Assembly: GCA_017569285.1 (NCBI GenBank)
Contig: CP069419.1
Span: 1,364,001-1,428,000 of the forward strand
Direction of reading: 5' to 3'
Length of the DNA: 64,000 nucleotides
Origin: Clostridiales bacterium
GTDB taxonomy: Bacteria > Bacillota > Clostridia > Christensenellales > Aristaeellaceae
The notes under the pieces were generated by a model, which saw nothing but the letters and a program-made list of their open reading frames with translations, ran no database searches and was not told the origin of the DNA. The position numbers were made by a program, and so were the translations under genes. Positions within the stretch are counted from its first letter, which is position 1, and each line of letters starts with the position of its first letter. This document shows positions 33,306-42,471 of the stretch, one piece after another.

Positions 33306-35678
33306 TTACTTGTAGTTCAGGGTGCCGCCCTGTTCAGCAACAAACGCGTCCCAGGCAGCATCGTCATAGTTGTAGGTCATGTACTTGACGCCGCCGCGGC
33401 TCAGCGGGAACACTTCATCCTCGAGGTAGTATTCGATCTTCATGCCCTTCAGCTTGGCGGAAGCATCGCCCATCAGCGGGATGAAGTCATAGTTCTGCAG
33501 GATGATGTTTTCGAGCTCGCCCAGGACCAGGATCCGGGTTTCCGCATTCGCGGTCACATCCAGTTCCACGTCTTCGCCCGCAGCGTTCTTGGCCGTGATC
33601 ACATTGTTGGTGATGCTCAGGTACCAGGTCCAGACATCCGTTGTGTACGCTTCGCCGTCGATCGTCACCGTCATCTGGGTTTCGGCGGGTTTCCAGGCGG
33701 GGTCATACTGATAGTTGGAGGAAACATAGGCTTCGATCAGGCCGAAGGGATCGAAGGTGCTGCCGGTCCAGCCGACGCCGAAGAGCATATCCACCTGGTT
33801 GTTGCGCAGCGCATCGGCGAAGCCGTTGCCTAGGGTGGAGTCACGGTCAAACTTCAGCTTGCCTTCCAGCTTGGTGCCCTTGACTGCTTCGGTGTAATTG
33901 TTGACGATGAAGTCATAGCCGCTGTTGTAGAAAGCGGAAGTCGCGTTGGGCGTACCGACCATGATCAGGACGGTATCCGCATCGGTCATCAGGCCGGCTT
34001 CAATCGCCTGATCATAGGCCTTGTCGAAATACTCGCGGGCCATCTCCAGGTTGTAGCCGGTGATGGAATCGATCGCGTCGTCCACGGTCGCATACAGCTT
34101 GCCTTCGCCGATTTCGTCCGCCAGACCCCAGAAGTCAACGACAACCTGCTTGGCGGTATCCGTGGTGCGGTAGAACAGGCCTTCTTCAGGATCCGCAACA
34201 ATCTGGCTGCCGTAGAGGGCGAACGCCGGGAAGCTTGTCGGATCAGCCGCCAGCACGAACTCGGAACGGTTCATGGCCAGGGACATGGCGATACGGAAAT
34301 CCTTGATCGTCAGGATCGTCTTGTTGATGTTCGCTCCGGCAGCTTCCTGCGCGGTCTTCAGCGCTGCCAGATCGGGGTTGAACGCCATCGCGAATACGGA
34401 GTCGCCCTCATCATAATAGGTGTAGTCGGAGGACGCGTATTCCTTGATGTAGTCCTTGTTCAGGCCGTTGACGTCCAGCTTGCCGTTCAGGAACATTTCC
34501 ATCCGGGTGGCGGGTTCCTGTACATAGGAAACATTGATCACGTCGGTCTGGTACAGCCCTTCAAATTCCGGCAGGCTGTATCCGAACCAGTTCTCATTGC
34601 GGACCAGGTTGTATTCCTTGTCGCTCTGGAAGGAACCCAGCTTGTAGGGACCCCAGGACATCGTGGTTTCCTGCGAAGTGCCGTAGCTGTTGGTGTACAC
34701 GCCGTCTTTTTCGCTCGCGCACTCATTGTACTTCGCTTCGTTGACCAGCCAGTTCGGGATACCGTAGTAGAGGTAGAAGCCTTCCAGGGGCTTGGCCAGG
34801 ATCAGCACCAGTTCCTTGTCGCTGAGGGCCTTGACGCCGACCTTTTCAAACGGGAATCCGTCTTCATAGGCCTGGAAGTTCAGGAAAAGCTCATCCTCGG
34901 TCCACTCAACCAGCTGTTCGGGGCTGGCCCATGTCGCATAGGCCGCGCCTTCACCGGTGGTGTAGAATTCATACAGTTCGCCGACGGTCAGGGGCGTTTC
35001 GACTACTTCGTTATCTGCCGCGCCGGTCCAGGCTTTCGCTTCGAAATCGTATGTGTCGCCGAAAGAATTGGCCCAGTTGATCCAGCCCTTTTCATCCTTG
35101 AAGGCATCGATCAGTTCTTCGGTGGTCGCGAATCCCTTGCTCGCCTTCACCTTGCCGTAGGAAGTGGGCTCGGTCAGGCCCTGCTTCAGGTAGGCTTCGG
35201 CATTCGCCACAACCAGGTTGCCGGAATACAGGCCGTCCGCGCGGTGGTTCTGCGCTTTCGGATCCAGCAGGTACTGGGCGGAGGTCACGAAATCCGGAGC
35301 CGTGATGGGGGTGCCGTCTTCCCAGGCAAGGCCGTCCCGCAGGATGAATTTCCACGCGCGGGCGGTATCGCCTTCCGCGATTCCCCATTCCTCACCGACA
35401 TAGTCGGCGGAAACGTCGGTCGGGAAATCTTCGACAGCCAGGGGCTTCAGCACATAGCCGTCTTTGTCTTCGTTGAAATCAAATTCATAGAAAGCGGAGT
35501 ACAGCCAGTCGGTAATGTTGCTGTCAGTGGCCGTCTGCTGCTGGAAAGGGCTCCAGTTCGTCGGGAATTCCGCCGCAGCCGTACGGTACGTATAGGTCGG
35601 CGCGGTTTCTTCCGCAAACGCGGCGGTCAGGCTGGCCATCATGCAGAGAGCCAGTACCAGGGATAAAAGTTTCCTCAT
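33306..35678 (-). CDS. oppA: Oligopeptide-type ABC solute-binding protein (system 1)
   Basis: The start at 35678 has AGGAGGGG about 8 bases upstream. The 790-residue protein has a signal peptide (MRKLLSLVLALCMMASLTAAFA, likely cleaved after AFA) and no canonical lipobox. The fold is SBP family 5 in normal order: N-terminal EFPTNWSPFQQQTATDSN, WKFILRDGLAWEDGTPITAPDFV, later SYVQEPATRMEMFLNGKLDV and DFRIAMSLAMNRSEF, and the C-terminal LFGVGWTGSTFDP region. It is longer than typical OppA (540-600). It presumably feeds peptides to OppBC1, although other ligands of this family cannot be excluded. The first gene of opp1. Confidence 0.92.
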   Translation of the reverse strand: MRKLLSLVLALCMMASLTAAFAEETAPTYTYRTAAAEFPTNWSPFQQQTATDSNITDWLYSAFYEFDFNEDKDGYVLKPLAVEDFPTDVSADYVGEEWGIAEGDTARAWKFILRDGLAWEDGTPITAPDFVTSAQYLLDPKAQNHRADGLYSGNLVVANAEAYLKQGLTEPTSYGKVKASKGFATTEELIDAFKDEKGWINWANSFGDTYDFEAKAWTGAADNEVVETPLTVGELYEFYTTGEGAAYATWASPEQLVEWTEDELFLNFQAYEDGFPFEKVGVKALSDKELVLILAKPLEGFYLYYGIPNWLVNEAKYNECASEKDGVYTNSYGTSQETTMSWGPYKLGSFQSDKEYNLVRNENWFGYSLPEFEGLYQTDVINVSYVQEPATRMEMFLNGKLDVNGLNKDYIKEYASSDYTYYDEGDSVFAMAFNPDLAALKTAQEAAGANINKTILTIKDFRIAMSLAMNRSEFVLAADPTSFPAFALYGSQIVADPEEGLFYRTTDTAKQVVVDFWGLADEIGEGKLYATVDDAIDSITGYNLEMAREYFDKAYDQAIEAGLMTDADTVLIMVGTPNATSAFYNSGYDFIVNNYTEAVKGTKLEGKLKFDRDSTLGNGFADALRNNQVDMLFGVGWTGSTFDPFGLIEAYVSSNYQYDPAWKPAETQMTVTIDGEAYTTDVWTWYLSITNNVITAKNAAGEDVELDVTANAETRILVLGELENIILQNYDFIPLMGDASAKLKGMKIEYYLEDEVFPLSRGGVKYMTYNYDDAAWDAFVAEQGGTLNYK

Positions 35679-35704
35679 TAAGTGTCCCCTCCTGTTGTTG
35701 TTTA

Positions 35705-35729
35705 TTTTTCTGGGCATCCGCCCGAAAAA
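35705..35729 (-). other. 5'-leader hairpin of oppA1
   Basis: TTTTTC-GGGC / GCCC-GAAAAA with a 4-base loop and one bulged base, 27 bases before the ATG. A hairpin of the same size lies in the same place before oppA2. Confidence 0.55.
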
Positions 35730-35806
35730 ACGAAATCAGAACAAGCCGGATTCGATTGCCCGGATGGTAGCTTTTGCTGATCTGTCCATAAAAGAAGTAC
35801 GGTTTG

Positions 35807-35835
35807 ATCATAACATACTCCGGGGGGATATGCAA
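35807..35835 (-). promoter_or_regulatory. Promoter of the opp1 operon
   Basis: On the minus strand TTGCAT (complement of 35830-35835) and TATGAT (complement of 35807-35812) with a 17-base spacer. It lies in the 194-base gap after the ApbE-like gene; the leader to oppA1 is about 120 bases. No clear terminator for the preceding operon was seen in this gap. Confidence 0.65.
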
Positions 35836-35872
35836 TTCTTTTTGCCTGTCTGCCGGTGCAAAAACGATGCCT

Positions 35873-37009
35873 TCACCTGGAAGGCACCGCTTCCTGCAGG
35901 CTGTCCGCTCCGGTCCACACGCACTGGATATCATCCGGTGTCTCAACCGTTCCGGGATCCTCCGCGCAGTTCAGCCGGATCATCTCCCAGGCCAGGTCAA
36001 CCGCCCGGGCCGGTCCGGCCATCACCGCCTGATCCACCCGGTCCCGGAATCCGCCGGTCCGCGCGTCAAACCAGTAATGGCGCTTCAGCCCGTTCACCGT
36101 ATAGGCGCCGTATCCGTCGCTCCGCAGTTCCCCGGCCGCAAACCGGATGGAGGCCGCTGGTCCGGCGGCGCTCAGCGTGGCCGCCGCTTCCCCGTCCTTC
36201 ATCACGGAAACAATCAGCGTTTCCTTTGCGCGGGCCGTCAGTGCCAGGCCGCTCTTTGAAAACAGCACAAAATCCGGATAGCCGGCCGCTTTCATATCTT
36301 CCGCAACCAGGTCCATCAGGTAGGCGTCCCGCAGCAGGTTCAGGTCCAGGATGGGGGCGGAAATTTCCAGTTCCTCCGCCAGGCGCCGGTATTCTTCCGG
36401 TATCGTCAGGCAGGCCGTCGTTCCGCCTTCCCCTTCGCTGAGCGTGAGCCGGATTCCGTTCTCCGGCCGGACCGCCCCGGCGATCCGGGCAATCCGCTCC
36501 GCTTCCTCCGGCGAATTGGCCGGGTCCGCGTTCTGCGGTTCATCCAGGTAAAGCAGCCGCTCCCACTCATCATACAGTGCGCCGGCAAAGGCGGAGTATC
36601 CCTCATCCGCGCCGGTCTTTTCCAGCGCGTCGCGCAGTACGCCGGCCAGCCGGTCCGGGATCCGGATTTCCTCCCCCGGATGCCGGTTCAGGGCCGCAAT
36701 ATTCTCCGTTTCCTCATACACAGCGGTGCTGTCCAGCTGGATAAAATTCCGGTACAGGCTGTCGGAATAGATCCGCTGGACGGTGTTCGACAGCGTCCGG
36801 ATATCCGCGGCGTTCCCTTCCGCCCAGTAAATCATGGAGATACCGGTCCGGTACAGCACGTCCGCGTGCGTATTCTCATAAACAATCGTCTGGTATCCGC
36901 TCTCCCGGTGTCCCAGCTTGATGGCCCAGGTCGTAAAGGACCCGACTGCGATCAGGACCGCCAGGATGAACAGAACCAGCCGGATACGGTTTTTCCTGTC
37001 ACGAAGCAT
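35873..37009 (-). CDS. Membrane-anchored, degenerate ApbE-like protein
   Basis: The 378-residue product starts with one transmembrane segment (residues 10-30) and an extracytoplasmic domain. Several stretches resemble ApbE/FAD:protein FMN transferases: ENIAALNRHPGEEIRIPDRLAGVLRDALE, YSAFAGALYDEWERLL, and LDLNLLRDAYLMDLVAEDMKAAGYPDFVLFSKSGLALTA. The last sits where ApbE has the DLGGIAKGYxxD motif and a GG loop. The catalytic-looking residues are not kept, so flavin transfer is doubtful. GAGGG lies 7 bases before the ATG and the oppF2 stop is 3 bases upstream: it is the last gene of the opp2 operon. The family link is moderate; the function is unknown. Confidence 0.5.
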   Translation of the reverse strand: MLRDRKNRIRLVLFILAVLIAVGSFTTWAIKLGHRESGYQTIVYENTHADVLYRTGISMIYWAEGNAADIRTLSNTVQRIYSDSLYRNFIQLDSTAVYEETENIAALNRHPGEEIRIPDRLAGVLRDALEKTGADEGYSAFAGALYDEWERLLYLDEPQNADPANSPEEAERIARIAGAVRPENGIRLTLSEGEGGTTACLTIPEEYRRLAEELEISAPILDLNLLRDAYLMDLVAEDMKAAGYPDFVLFSKSGLALTARAKETLIVSVMKDGEAAATLSAAGPAASIRFAAGELRSDGYGAYTVNGLKRHYWFDARTGGFRDRVDQAVMAGPARAVDLAWEMIRLNCAEDPGTVETPDDIQCVWTGADSLQEAVPSR

Positions 37010-37012
37010 GCA

Positions 37013-37957
37013 TTATCCCTCGCCGAAGCGCTTTTTCTTCGCTGCGTCGATTTCCTCCTGGGTACCGTACAGCCAGTGGCCGTTGCCCAGGTCCTGCAGG
37101 GACGGATGATCGTTCTCACCGTATTCCTTCGGCTCGTAGACGAAAAGCTTCTTCTTCTTTTCCAGGATCGGGTCCGGGATCGGAATCGCGCTCATCAGGG
37201 AGCGGGTATACGGATGCAGCGGATACTGGAACAGCTCCTCCGTCTCGGCCACTTCCATAATCCGGCCCTTGTAGATGACCACAATGCGGTCGGAGATAAA
37301 CCGGACGATCGACAGGTCGTGCGCAATGAACAGATAGGTCAGCCCGCGCTCCTGCTGGAATTTCTTCAGCAGGTTCAGCACCTGGGCCCGGATGGAAACG
37401 TCCAGTGCGGAGATCGGCTCGTCCGCCACAATCAGCTCCGGTTCCATGACGATGGACCGGGCCAGGCCGACGCGCTGCCGCTGTCCGCCGGAAAACTCAT
37501 GAGGATACCGCGTCAGGTGTTCCGGCAGGAGGCCGACGTCGTTGATGGCCTTCTCCACCTTTTCCATCCGCTCCCGGTCGCTGTTGAACAGGTGGAAATT
37601 GTACAGGCCCTCCGAAATGATATATTCAATGGTCGCCCGCTCATTCAGGGACGCTGCGGGATCCTGGAATACCATCTGGATCTTCCGGATGACTTCCCGG
37701 TCCTTGGAACGGGGCAGCTTGCCGGAGATCTTCTCTCCCTTGAAGTAGATTGCACCGTTTGTGCATGGATTGATCCGCACGATGGCCCGGCCGATGGTGG
37801 TCTTTCCGCTGCCGGACTCGCCGACCAGGGACAGGGTCTCTCCCTTGTAGATATCAAAGCTGACATCAGACACGGCCTTGAAGCTGTTCTTCCCCTGCTT
37901 GAAGACTACGTCCAGGTTCTGGACGGAAAGCAGGACTTCCTTGTTCTGATTGTCCAT
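37013..37957 (-). CDS. oppF: OppF-type ABC ATPase, normal length (system 2)
   Basis: The 314-residue product has all ATPase motifs at regular spacing: Walker [11 protein letters not shown]-loop VFQDPAASL, signature FSGGQRQR, Walker B LIVADEP, switch IAHDLS, then [12 protein letters not shown] and the oligopeptide-importer tail. It is the only one of the four Opp ATPases here without an insertion and is therefore the natural internal reference. It starts 3 bases after the oppD2 stop. Confidence 0.95.
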   Translation of the reverse strand: MDNQNKEVLLSVQNLDVVFKQGKNSFKAVSDVSFDIYKGETLSLVGESGSGKTTIGRAIVRINPCTNGAIYFKGEKISGKLPRSKDREVIRKIQMVFQDPAASLNERATIEYIISEGLYNFHLFNSDRERMEKVEKAINDVGLLPEHLTRYPHEFSGGQRQRVGLARSIVMEPELIVADEPISALDVSIRAQVLNLLKKFQQERGLTYLFIAHDLSIVRFISDRIVVIYKGRIMEVAETEELFQYPLHPYTRSLMSAIPIPDPILEKKKKLFVYEPKEYGENDHPSLQDLGNGHWLYGTQEEIDAAKKKRFGEG

Positions 37958-37960
37958 GCC

Positions 37961-39772
37961 TTACTCTCCTTCCTCTTCGAAATCGCCGTAGATCTTCACC
38001 ATTTTTTCATGCAGGTTCTGGATATTCTTCGGCGCTTCCGTCTTCGGGGCCCGGGGATCCAGCAGCCAGGTCTTCGCGAAGTGGGTTTCGCTGACCTGGA
38101 ACATCGGCGGCTCTTCCTTCAGGTCGATGGCCATCGCGTAGTTGTTCCGCGGGGCAAAGGCATCACCGACAATCTTGTTGTACAGGGAAGGCGGCGTACC
38201 GGGGATGGAGAACAGCTCCGTGCCCCGCTCCGTCAGCTGCGGCAGGGAGGACAGCAGGGCCCAGGTGTAGGGATGCTTCGGATCGTAGAAGATATCCTCC
38301 ACGGTGCCCAGCTCCACAATCTGCCCGGCATACAGCACCGCCACGCGTTCCGCCACATTGGCCACAACACCCAGGTCGTGGGTGATATAAACTGTCGTAA
38401 ATCCGAGATCCTGCTGCAGGTCCTTGATCAGGCGGATGATCTGGGCCTGGATCGTCACGTCCAGCGCGGTCGTCGGTTCATCGCAGATCAGGATCTTCGG
38501 CTGGCAGCTCAGCGCGATCGCGATAACAATCCGCTGGCGCATACCGCCGGAATACTGGAATGGATAATCGTCAAAGCGTTTCTCCGGCTCCGGGATTCCC
38601 ACCTTCGCCATGATATCCAGCGTCCGCTGCTTTGCTTCCGCCTTGGAGCACTTCTGGTGCTTCAGGATCACCTGCATGATCTGCTTGCCGATCGGGATAA
38701 CCGGGTTCAGGCTGGTCATGGGATCCTGGAACACCGTCGCAATCCGGCGGCCGCGGATCTTCTGCCAGTCATCGGTATACTTCACGTTGGCGCAGTCGAT
38801 CACCGCATAGCCTTCCAGCTGGTTCTCCGACTCGTTCACTTCAGTGAATTCCACATACAGCACGCAGGTCTGGAACAGCTTCCGGCGCACGTCGCTGTCC
38901 AGCAGGTTTTCCCCCTGGATCATCGCCTTGCGGAGAACCCGGTTCAGTTTCATCGTGTATTTGATCCGGTCCTTGAAGGGATACCGGCCGGTGGAAAGCA
39001 GCACGTCATATGCCAGCTTCCGGTTGCGGGCGATCGTCGCGTCTGACAGCCCTTCCGGATTGCTTTCCTTATCCTTCGTTTTGATCTTTTGCTTGCGCAG
39101 CTCCTTCAGCCGGGCAATCTCCGTCCGGTCTGCCGCCTGGCGGGCCGCATCCGCCTTATAGGCTTCCGTGCGTTCCTTGATCAGGGATTCCTTTTCCGCG
39201 TTCAGCGCATTTTCCCGCGCCGTCAGGTCCCGGATCTTCTTTTCCAGTTCCTGGATTTCCTTCTGGTCATTCGCGCTGTGCTTGTCCAGGGTCAGCAGGT
39301 AGTTGTTGCTTTCCACGATGTCGTCGTGAATATCCTTGGCCCGGGTACGGAATGATTCTTCCTCTTCCTCGGTCAGAGTTTTCACATGGGCAATGTCCGC
39401 CTTTTTCTGCCGGAGCGCCCGGTATTCCCCGGCGCCGCGTTCCAGCACTGAATATTTGTTGTACTTGTTGGTCAGCCGTTCCAGCAGGCGCAGGTTGGCC
39501 GGCGTCAGCTTGACGTTGGTATGGGAAAGGTCGTCATCCGAGAAGATGACGCTGCCTTCGCTGATGAAACCGTTGGATTCCAGCATGCCGGCAAATGTCT
39601 TTGTCAGGACGGATTTGCCCGATCCGCTCTCACCGACGATCGCGATGGATTCATGTTCATAGATATCCAGGCTGACGTTCCGGATTGCGGTCAGGATCCG
39701 GCCGCGTACATTGAATTTGACGCTGACGTTTTTCAGGGAAAGGAGGACTTTCCTGTTTTCATTCTCGCTCAT
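37961..39772 (-). CDS. oppD: OppD-type ABC ATPase with a ~250-residue insertion before the Q-loop (system 2)
   Basis: The 603-residue product has Walker A GESGSGKS at 47-54, Q-loop VFQDP at 347-351, signature YSGGMRQR at 407, Walker B ILICDEP near 426 and the OppD C-terminal part. About 250 extra residues (82-333) are placed between the first beta-sheet and the Q-loop. They contain a long charged coiled-coil-like stretch (NDQKEIQELEKKIRDLTARE and following) and a second half (TGRYPFKDRIKYTMKLNRVL) ending in a short beta-like piece. This is the other side of the Q-loop from the OppD1 insertion. All catalytic motifs remain. A 12-base gap separates it from oppC2. Confidence 0.92.
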   Translation of the reverse strand: MSENENRKVLLSLKNVSVKFNVRGRILTAIRNVSLDIYEHESIAIVGESGSGKSVLTKTFAGMLESNGFISEGSVIFSDDDLSHTNVKLTPANLRLLERLTNKYNKYSVLERGAGEYRALRQKKADIAHVKTLTEEEEESFRTRAKDIHDDIVESNNYLLTLDKHSANDQKEIQELEKKIRDLTARENALNAEKESLIKERTEAYKADAARQAADRTEIARLKELRKQKIKTKDKESNPEGLSDATIARNRKLAYDVLLSTGRYPFKDRIKYTMKLNRVLRKAMIQGENLLDSDVRRKLFQTCVLYVEFTEVNESENQLEGYAVIDCANVKYTDDWQKIRGRRIATVFQDPMTSLNPVIPIGKQIMQVILKHQKCSKAEAKQRTLDIMAKVGIPEPEKRFDDYPFQYSGGMRQRIVIAIALSCQPKILICDEPTTALDVTIQAQIIRLIKDLQQDLGFTTVYITHDLGVVANVAERVAVLYAGQIVELGTVEDIFYDPKHPYTWALLSSLPQLTERGTELFSIPGTPPSLYNKIVGDAFAPRNNYAMAIDLKEEPPMFQVSETHFAKTWLLDPRAPKTEAPKNIQNLHEKMVKIYGDFEEEGE

Positions 39773-39784
39773 GATCCGCCCTCC

Positions 39785-40747
39785 TTACATATGCGTCCTG
39801 GGATCCGAGGCATCCGCCAGGTTCTGGCCCAGAACGTACAGAATTACGGTGATGGCTGAAGCGATGGCAACCGGCGGCCAGAATTCCCACGGATAGACCA
39901 GGAAGGCGCTCTGCGCCTGCTGGATCATCCGGCCGAGGGAGGGAATTTCAGCGCTCAGTCCGACGCCGATAAAGCTCAGGAACACTTCCGAGGAGATATA
40001 GCTCGGCAGTTCCGTCGCCAGCACCGTCACGATCACGGAAGTCAGGAAAGGCAGGATATTCTTGCTGATCATCCGGGGAATCGGCGTGCCCAGGCAGCGG
40101 GACGCCAGCGAATACTCCCGGTCGCGGATGATCATCACCTGGGTCCGGAAGAAGTACGCGATTCCCAGCCAGCCGGTGATCGTCATGGCAAACACGAAGC
40201 TCCAGAAGCCCGAGCCGATGACGTATACCAGCACAGCAATCATCAGGATGTACGGCACGTTGGCGATGATGTTGTAGATCACCAGCATCACCTGGTCAAA
40301 CCGCTTGCTGTATCCCCATACGGCGCCGAGGATAATGCCGATCGTCATGTTGATCGCCGCGCAGATGATGGCCAGCAGCAGGCTGGTCTGGGCCGATGCC
40401 CAGATTCCGTAGAAGATGCTGTTGCCCATGGGGCCCGTACCCAGGATCCACTTGAAGGAGAATCCGTCGTATTTGGCCATTGCCGCGGCGGGAGACAGGT
40501 TGAATGAAGTGGCATCCCGGAGATTTTCATACGCGTCGTAGGGGGCAATCGCCGGAATCACAAACGCGCACAGGAAAATCAGGATGAATAGGATAATCAT
40601 CAGCAGGTTGGTTTTCTTGCGGAAAAATACGCGGAATACGGATGCCCAGTAGGAATACCGGGGTGCCGTGATTTTTTCGGACTGGATCGTGTCCTTGTCG
40701 ATAAACCGGAACAATCCGTCCTGGTTCCGGGTCGTCTGCTCAGACAT
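39785..40747 (-). CDS. oppC: OppC-type permease, normal length (system 2)
   Basis: The 320-residue protein has a cytoplasmic N-terminus, TM1 at about residues 47-68, a short loop to ILGTGPMGNSIFYGIWASAQTS (the position of the family's GTDxxGRD motif, changed here to GTGPMGNS), and the EAA loop LASRCLGTPIPRMISKNILP. It has no large insertion, unlike OppC1. The start overlaps the oppB2 stop by one base. It pairs with the enlarged OppB2. Confidence 0.95.
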   Translation of the reverse strand: MSEQTTRNQDGLFRFIDKDTIQSEKITAPRYSYWASVFRVFFRKKTNLLMIILFILIFLCAFVIPAIAPYDAYENLRDATSFNLSPAAAMAKYDGFSFKWILGTGPMGNSIFYGIWASAQTSLLLAIICAAINMTIGIILGAVWGYSKRFDQVMLVIYNIIANVPYILMIAVLVYVIGSGFWSFVFAMTITGWLGIAYFFRTQVMIIRDREYSLASRCLGTPIPRMISKNILPFLTSVIVTVLATELPSYISSEVFLSFIGVGLSAEIPSLGRMIQQAQSAFLVYPWEFWPPVAIASAITVILYVLGQNLADASDPRTHM

Positions 40748-42330
40748 CAGCGGCCACCTCCTTTGCTGGATGAGAGGGAGATCCGCGGGTCATACTTGGC
40801 CAGCAGCAGGTCGCCCAGGATCAGGGATATGATCGACAGCGTGGTATAGAACACGGTACAGGCCACGATGATGCCGTTGTCATACCCGTTGATGGCGTTG
40901 GTCAGCAGGCCGCCCACGCCGGGTACGGAATAGACGCGCTCGGTAATGATCGCGCCGATCAGGCAGCCCAGGATGTTGCCGGGGATGCCGTGGACCAGGT
41001 AGATCATCGCGTTGGGGCTGATGTGCTTCCGGTAAATTTCCTTCTCGCTCATGCCTTCCGCCCGGGCGAATTTGACGTAGTCGCTGTTCATCTGGTCAAT
41101 CATATATCGCCGCATCCACTTCATCAGGTTGCCGATGGACGGCAGCGCCAGCGAAAGGGTCGGCAGGATGTAGGCCAGGATCTTGGCCTCCGCGTTGGCA
41201 AACTTGTATGGCAGCCCGAACAGGGTGGTACCGATGGCGGCAAACAGGAAAATACGGGCCAGGCCGGGCACCGCGATGGAGAAGATGATGTAGCCGTTGC
41301 CGATCTTGTCCCCCAGTCCGTCCTTGTGCCGGGCCATGGCAATGCCCAGCGGCAGGCCGAACAGGTAGGCGATTGCGGTTGCGATCAGGCCGATCACAAA
41401 GGAGTTCTCCAGCATGGACAGTCCGTCAATCCGGTAGCTGTAGGTCGTGTACTGGTCCGGGAATTGCTTCATCTCCGTTTTGGTTCTGGGAGAACTGTTG
41501 TAAGTCAGCGTATGGAAATCAATCGCTGAACTGATATATTCATCCGTGCCCAGCTTGGCCGGATACTGGGTCTGCACCTTCACCTGGTCCCCGGTCGGCC
41601 GGTTGATGACGTCGGTGATTTCCTGTCCCCTGAACTTGGTAAAGGAAGTGCCCAGGTTCAGGTGGATCCAGTTCTGGTGGATAAACGGGAAACGCCCGTC
41701 AAAGTACAGCTGGTATTTGTGCGTGGTGCCGCTGCCCACCACCGCAAACAGACCGCTGTACGGGTCATGCTCGGCCCGGACATAGCGCTCCGTCAGCGCG
41801 GGATCCTGCACGTCGTTCACGGTTTCCACCGTAATCAGGTGCGTCAGGTAATTCCACAGGCGGGTAAATACGCTCCGTTCCACCACGGCGACCAGGTATC
41901 CGTCGCCGCCCTTCTTGGCTTTTCCGGAAGGGGAACGCTGGGGTTCGAGATACCGGATTTTGTATCCTTCTTTCTCGAACATCTCAATAAACTCCTGGAC
42001 GTCAGAATTGTCCAGGTAGGTATTTTCATTCTGAATGGCTTCCTTGGCTGCCTTGAACTCATCGCTCTTGGTATACTCCGCGCCGTACTGGCCCTCATAT
42101 TTGGACCGCAGGAAGCTGGTGAAATCCGAATACTCCAGGTATCCGAATTTCTGATACTGGGCATACTCATAGATGGTCCGGTCGTTCAGGCTCTTCTTGT
42201 TCCAGACGTCATCCATCTGGAATATGGCGCCCCTTGGAATCAGGTTATAGACCAGGAGCATAACGGTCGCGATTACGACCAGCAGCGAAAACAGGGAGAA
42301 CAGAATCCGCCGCAGCATGTATCTTCTCAT
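40747..42330 (-). CDS. oppB: OppB-type permease with a ~200-residue extracellular insertion (system 2)
   Basis: The start at 42330 (MRRYMLRRILFSLFSLL) fits OppB; a GTG at 42342 is an alternative and neither has a strong ribosome site. At 527 residues it is about 200 longer than usual. After TM1 (8-30) come about 280 extracytoplasmic residues before TM2 (about 309), containing an alpha-rich part (KYEGQYGAEYTKSDEFKAAK) and the family's LGTSF..G.xxxDVI element near 226-242. The EAA loop is FARAEGMSEKEIYRKHISPNAM. Here OppB, not OppC, carries the large outer domain. Confidence 0.92.
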   Translation of the reverse strand: MRRYMLRRILFSLFSLLVVIATVMLLVYNLIPRGAIFQMDDVWNKKSLNDRTIYEYAQYQKFGYLEYSDFTSFLRSKYEGQYGAEYTKSDEFKAAKEAIQNENTYLDNSDVQEFIEMFEKEGYKIRYLEPQRSPSGKAKKGGDGYLVAVVERSVFTRLWNYLTHLITVETVNDVQDPALTERYVRAEHDPYSGLFAVVGSGTTHKYQLYFDGRFPFIHQNWIHLNLGTSFTKFRGQEITDVINRPTGDQVKVQTQYPAKLGTDEYISSAIDFHTLTYNSSPRTKTEMKQFPDQYTTYSYRIDGLSMLENSFVIGLIATAIAYLFGLPLGIAMARHKDGLGDKIGNGYIIFSIAVPGLARIFLFAAIGTTLFGLPYKFANAEAKILAYILPTLSLALPSIGNLMKWMRRYMIDQMNSDYVKFARAEGMSEKEIYRKHISPNAMIYLVHGIPGNILGCLIGAIITERVYSVPGVGGLLTNAINGYDNGIIVACTVFYTTLSIISLILGDLLLAKYDPRISLSSSKGGGR

Positions 42331-42380
42331 GAATACACCCACTTACCCAAAAAATAAAATGAGGAAATAATACGCAAATG

Positions 42381-42443
42381 ATCCCGCGCCGGCGGGATTA
42401 TGCCTGGAATCAATAGGGGAAGCGGCGAAGACGCCGCTTCCCC
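42381..42443 (-). other. Two strong hairpins between oppA2 and oppB2
   Basis: In transcript order: a perfect 12-bp stem (GGGGAAGCGGCG with its complement, 42416-42443) and a 7-bp stem ATCCCGC/GCGGGAT (42381-42398). No T run follows. This mirrors the hairpins after oppA1 and after the maltodextrin binding-protein gene, and fits partial termination or mRNA stabilisation. Confidence 0.65.
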
Positions 42444-42471
42444 CCGTTTTACAGAATACCCTGTATGGGGA

